NCBI RefSeq assembly: GCF_910594985.1
Contig: NZ_CAJVCE010000004.1
Location: forward strand, 297,923 to 361,922
DNA from: Paenibacillus allorhizosphaerae
GTDB taxonomy: Bacteria; Bacillota; Bacilli; Paenibacillales; NBRC-103111
DNA length: 64,000 nucleotides
Reading direction: 5' to 3'
The position numbers and the translations under genes were made by a program. Below the pieces are notes generated by a model that was given only the letters and a program-made list of their open reading frames with translations, had not been told where the DNA came from and searched no databases. Shown here piece by piece: positions 61,383 to 64,000 of the stretch. Position 1 is the stretch's first letter. Each line of letters opens with the position of its first letter.

Positions 61383-62222
61383 GTGAGTAGAAATCAATTG
61401 TTAAACACTCATCTTTCCAATTTACGAGTGAACTTGTTATATTCCAAGCTTTCCCATTGCACGACCGATTGGAAACGGTTTAATACAATCCCAACTTTCA
61501 ATAAAATTTATTATATTTGCGACGGAGAAGGCTGGATCAAAATCGGCAATCAAGAATTTATGCCCAAGCCGGGCGATCTGTTGTTCATTCCCGCCGGAAC
61601 GCTGCAATCTTTTTCCGTGACCGAAGGGCGCCCATATACGAAGTATTGGTGCCACTTCAACTCCAATGTCGCATTTATGCCGTTGTTTCGATGGTTCGGC
61701 CTCCCGCATCTCATTACCGTGCGCAGCTCCGACGAATTGCAGCGTCAGTTTCAACTGTTGATCGACAATCTTATGAAAACGGGCGGCACGACTTCGCTAA
61801 AAATTCAATCGGCGCTGCTATCCGTCATTGCGCTCTTTATCGAGCGGGCAATGCTGGAGTGCCCTGCACTTTCGCAATCGGACAGTATTGACAAATTAAT
61901 GGATACGATCCGCTTCATCGACGCCAACTTGTCCAAAGAAATTACGCTGGAGGAGCTTTCGCAAATCGCGCATTTTCATCCCAATTATTTGATCCGCGTG
62001 TTCAAGAGACATCTGGGCATGCCCCCTCATCGCTATATTCATGAACGGAGAATCAAGAAAGCGGAGCAACTGCTTGCTTCAACCGAAATGACCGTAAACG
62101 AAGTGGCGCAAACGCTCGGGTTTAACGATGTTTCCTATTTTTCCGCTTCTTTCAAAAAAACTTCGGGTGTTTCCCCTTCCGAATACCGCAATTTATTGTT
62201 CAAATACCAGATGAGCCTTTGA
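61383..62222 (+). CDS. AraC family transcriptional regulator
   Basis: The 279-residue product has an N-terminal cupin (IYYICDGEGWIKIGNQEFMPKPGDLLFIPAG) and a C-terminal double helix-turn-helix (ITLEELSQIAHFHPNYLIRVFKRHLGMPPHRYIHERRIKKAEQLL and VNEVAQTLGFNDVSYFSASFKKTSG). Start is GTG 61383 with GGGAGG 7 bases upstream. It is divergent from the LacI gene and directly upstream of a solute-binding lipoprotein gene, which it probably regulates. A terminator separates the two. Confidence 0.93.
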   Translation: MSRNQLLNTHLSNLRVNLLYSKLSHCTTDWKRFNTIPTFNKIYYICDGEGWIKIGNQEFMPKPGDLLFIPAGTLQSFSVTEGRPYTKYWCHFNSNVAFMPLFRWFGLPHLITVRSSDELQRQFQLLIDNLMKTGGTTSLKIQSALLSVIALFIERAMLECPALSQSDSIDKLMDTIRFIDANLSKEITLEELSQIAHFHPNYLIRVFKRHLGMPPHRYIHERRIKKAEQLLASTEMTVNEVAQTLGFNDVSYFSASFKKTSGVSPSEYRNLLFKYQMSL

Positions 62223-62242
62223 TGCAATTTTTTGTCTTCTTC

Positions 62243-62281
62243 AACAAGAGCTTCCAACGGGAGCTCTTGTTTTGTTTTTTT
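62243..62281 (+). terminator. Intrinsic terminator of the AraC gene
   Basis: ACAAGAGCT, loop, AGCTCTTGT then TTTGTTTTTTT, 21 bases after the stop. Confidence 0.85.
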
Positions 62282-62440
62282 ATGACAGCGCAATACAAAG
62301 TTAATTTTATTAAACATTAAGGATATTTCAACCATATTCATTGTTGTTCCCGAAAGTTACTATAGGATTCAAACGATGGTCGAAAGAGTGAAATGTTTCA
62401 TTCTCATCCATCTTATAAAAATAGGAAAGCGGGGCAACAA

Positions 62441-63754
62441 ATGAATCGAATAAAAGGACAAATGATACTATCTACGGTGATGATAGCCGCCTTACTGGCC
62501 GGGTGCAGTACCGGGAAAACGCCCCAATCTTCGGAGGCTGCCGCTCCCCCAAAAGTAAGCAGCGATCCGGTGACGCTAACTTTGTTTCAGCAATTTAGCG
62601 AGCCCGATATCGTCATGAACAAACATATTATGGAAGCGGTTAAAAAGAAGTTTCCTCATGTAACGCTGGAAATTATCAAGAGCGGAAAAGGCACTACAGC
62701 GGAGGAGCTGCTTTCGGCTGGACAATTCCCCGACATCATTTACTCCAGCAATCCGTCGATCAGCAATGTTTACGTAAAACTGGGCCTCGTATACGAATTG
62801 ACGGCGCTTATTAAAAAATACAACGTCGACCTGGGCAAATTCAATCCGCTTCTGCTCGATGCGATCAAATTGCAGGCCCCGAACGGCGAGCTTTATGCGC
62901 TGCCGCATTATGACAACAGCATGTATTTGACGTATTACAACAAGGACATTTTCGACAAATTCGGGGTTCCTTATCCGAAAGACGGCATGGTCTGGGAAGA
63001 ATACCTTGATTTGCAGCGCAAGCTGACCCGCGTCGCGGACGGCGTTCAGTACCAGGGAATGGACCCGCAAACGTTCCGGTACGGGCATCCGGGCTATAGT
63101 AATTTCGCTGCCGGCACGAACGATAAGCCCGACCTGCTGAACGATAAATGGGTGGAGCATTTCAGGCTCGCGGCCTCGTTCTACAAAGTGCCGGGCGCGG
63201 AATGGAAACAAGGCAAGAAAAGCTGGACCGACCAGTTTTTTAAAGACCGGACGACGGCGATTTTTGCTTACCGCGATTACATAAGCAACTTCCAGGACCT
63301 GGAGAAGAACGGCACCCCGATGAATTGGGACATCGTCTCTTATCCGAGCTTTAAAGACAGCCCGGGGATCGGCATCGGTACGGATTCGCATAATCTAAGC
63401 ATTTCCGCGACGAGCAAGCATAAGGAAGAAGCATTTCAGGTGATCGCTTTTCTCGTATCCAAAGAAGCGCAATCCGAACTTGTAAAGGACGGCAAACTGT
63501 CGCCGCTGACGGATCAAGATTTGAAAGACAATTTCGGCAAAAATTTGGACATTTTGAAAGGCAAAAACGTGCAGGCGATTTTCAAAACGAAGCCGACCGC
63601 ACCGGAAAAAGTTAACCCCTTTTCGACCCTCGTTTCCAATGAGGTGAACACGATGTTCAAAGAGTTCGAAAAAGGCAACGACGACGTCGTCACTTTGCTG
63701 AGACAGGCCAATGAAGCGGCGGCAAAATCGATCGAGGCGGAGAAAAAGAAGTAG
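62441..63754 (+). CDS. Extracellular solute-binding lipoprotein, ABC sugar transporter family 1
   Basis: The 437-residue product has a lipoprotein signal ending in AALLAGC and a family 1 binding-protein fold: VTLTLFQQFSEPD, FPHVTLEIIKSGKGTTAEELLSAGQFPDIIYSS, LYALPHYDNSMYLTYYNKDIFDKFGVPYP and MNWDIVSYPSF. It should deliver an oligosaccharide to permeases, which are expected past the right edge. ATG 62441 has GGAAAGCGGGG upstream; an in-frame ATG at 62393 lacks a site and would bury the signal peptide. It is similar in sequence to the decayed gene at 46223-47348. Confidence 0.93.
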   Translation: MNRIKGQMILSTVMIAALLAGCSTGKTPQSSEAAAPPKVSSDPVTLTLFQQFSEPDIVMNKHIMEAVKKKFPHVTLEIIKSGKGTTAEELLSAGQFPDIIYSSNPSISNVYVKLGLVYELTALIKKYNVDLGKFNPLLLDAIKLQAPNGELYALPHYDNSMYLTYYNKDIFDKFGVPYPKDGMVWEEYLDLQRKLTRVADGVQYQGMDPQTFRYGHPGYSNFAAGTNDKPDLLNDKWVEHFRLAASFYKVPGAEWKQGKKSWTDQFFKDRTTAIFAYRDYISNFQDLEKNGTPMNWDIVSYPSFKDSPGIGIGTDSHNLSISATSKHKEEAFQVIAFLVSKEAQSELVKDGKLSPLTDQDLKDNFGKNLDILKGKNVQAIFKTKPTAPEKVNPFSTLVSNEVNTMFKEFEKGNDDVVTLLRQANEAAAKSIEAEKKK

Positions 63755-64000
63755 GAAGCGCATTTTGCAAATCCGGCTATTGAACGAGCTATGAATCAAC
63801 GGAATTACCGAGCTCTTCGTTCGAGCGTGCTGAAGCCTCGAAGACCTTTGACTGCAGGCGATGTCGGAACTTCTTGGCCGGTACATTAGCATGTTATCAC
63901 GCTGAACTGCTTCGGCCTTCCGTAAGCCGTTACTTTTGGATTACACCTGCTGAAAGAGTGATTTTGCGGCCCGGATTCGCAGCGTTTGCCAGACAAACGC
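63755..64000. other. Right-edge stretch without a recognised gene
   Basis: No supported open frame and no clear terminator in the last 246 bases; a transporter permease gene may begin beyond the edge. Confidence 0.4.

Overview
The window looks like chromosomal DNA of a spore-forming, GC-moderate Bacillota, most likely Paenibacillus or a close relative. The pointers are a GerA-type spore germinant receptor operon, a Spo0E-type phosphatase, strong Shine-Dalgarno sites with frequent TTG/GTG starts, T-box and cobalamin riboswitches, a sigma-W type promoter, and the ZapA-CvpA-MutS2 and pheST neighbourhood. I see no rRNA, tRNA, CRISPR array, prophage or intact insertion sequence. Most genes lie on the minus strand.

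Layout. 1-6.5 kb: end of an HRDC-domain gene, a small unknown gene, ilvD, a DUF3055-like gene, a cupin, an acyl-CoA thioesterase, a pirin behind a near-perfect promoter with a palindromic operator, and a 5'-3' exonuclease. 6.7-10.9 kb: four-gene germinant receptor operon in the order A-C-D-B, where D is an 81-residue two-helix protein. 11-14.1 kb: two Gfo/Idh/MocA dehydrogenases and an AraC regulator read as one minus-strand unit. 14.1-15.0 kb: a 0.9 kb stretch with no supported gene. 15-18.7 kb: LL-diaminopimelate-type aminotransferase, site-2 protease, ArsC/Spx-like protein, YdcF-like protein.

18.7-30 kb is the cobalamin region. A class-typical cobalamin riboswitch with its own intrinsic terminator precedes btuF-btuC-btuD-cobT-cobU-cbiB-cobS and a natural cobD-cobQ fusion, followed by pduO and an RluA-type pseudouridine synthase. 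There are no corrin-ring genes, so the set reads as corrinoid uptake plus lower-ligand and side-chain assembly. 30-37 kb: a lipoprotein, a Spo0E-like phosphatase, an aminotransferase/Lrp pair, cysK, a flavoprotein, and a zinc-efflux pair (ArsR-family sensor and a CDF transporter with an extreme His-rich N-terminus). 37-45 kb: SRPBCC protein, AraC regulator, MFS transporter, then a sigma-W-type unit (pspA, DUF350 protein, a 27-residue membrane peptide, a zinc-ribbon protein) and mutS2.

45-56 kb: YvlD-like protein, a cupredoxin lipoprotein with a CuA-like motif, a divergent pair of decayed genes (sugar-binding lipoprotein and AraC regulator), cvpA, an unusual 869-residue ZapA-headed coiled-coil protein with six 66-bp tandem repeats, and pheT-pheS behind a T-box whose terminator loop carries a duplicated hairpin. 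56-64 kb: a decayed histidine phosphatase, a GH38 alpha-mannosidase and its LacI-type regulator sharing one palindromic operator, then an AraC regulator and an intact solute-binding lipoprotein; the expected permease genes would lie beyond the right edge.

All calls rest on reading the sequence and recalled family knowledge; no database search was run.
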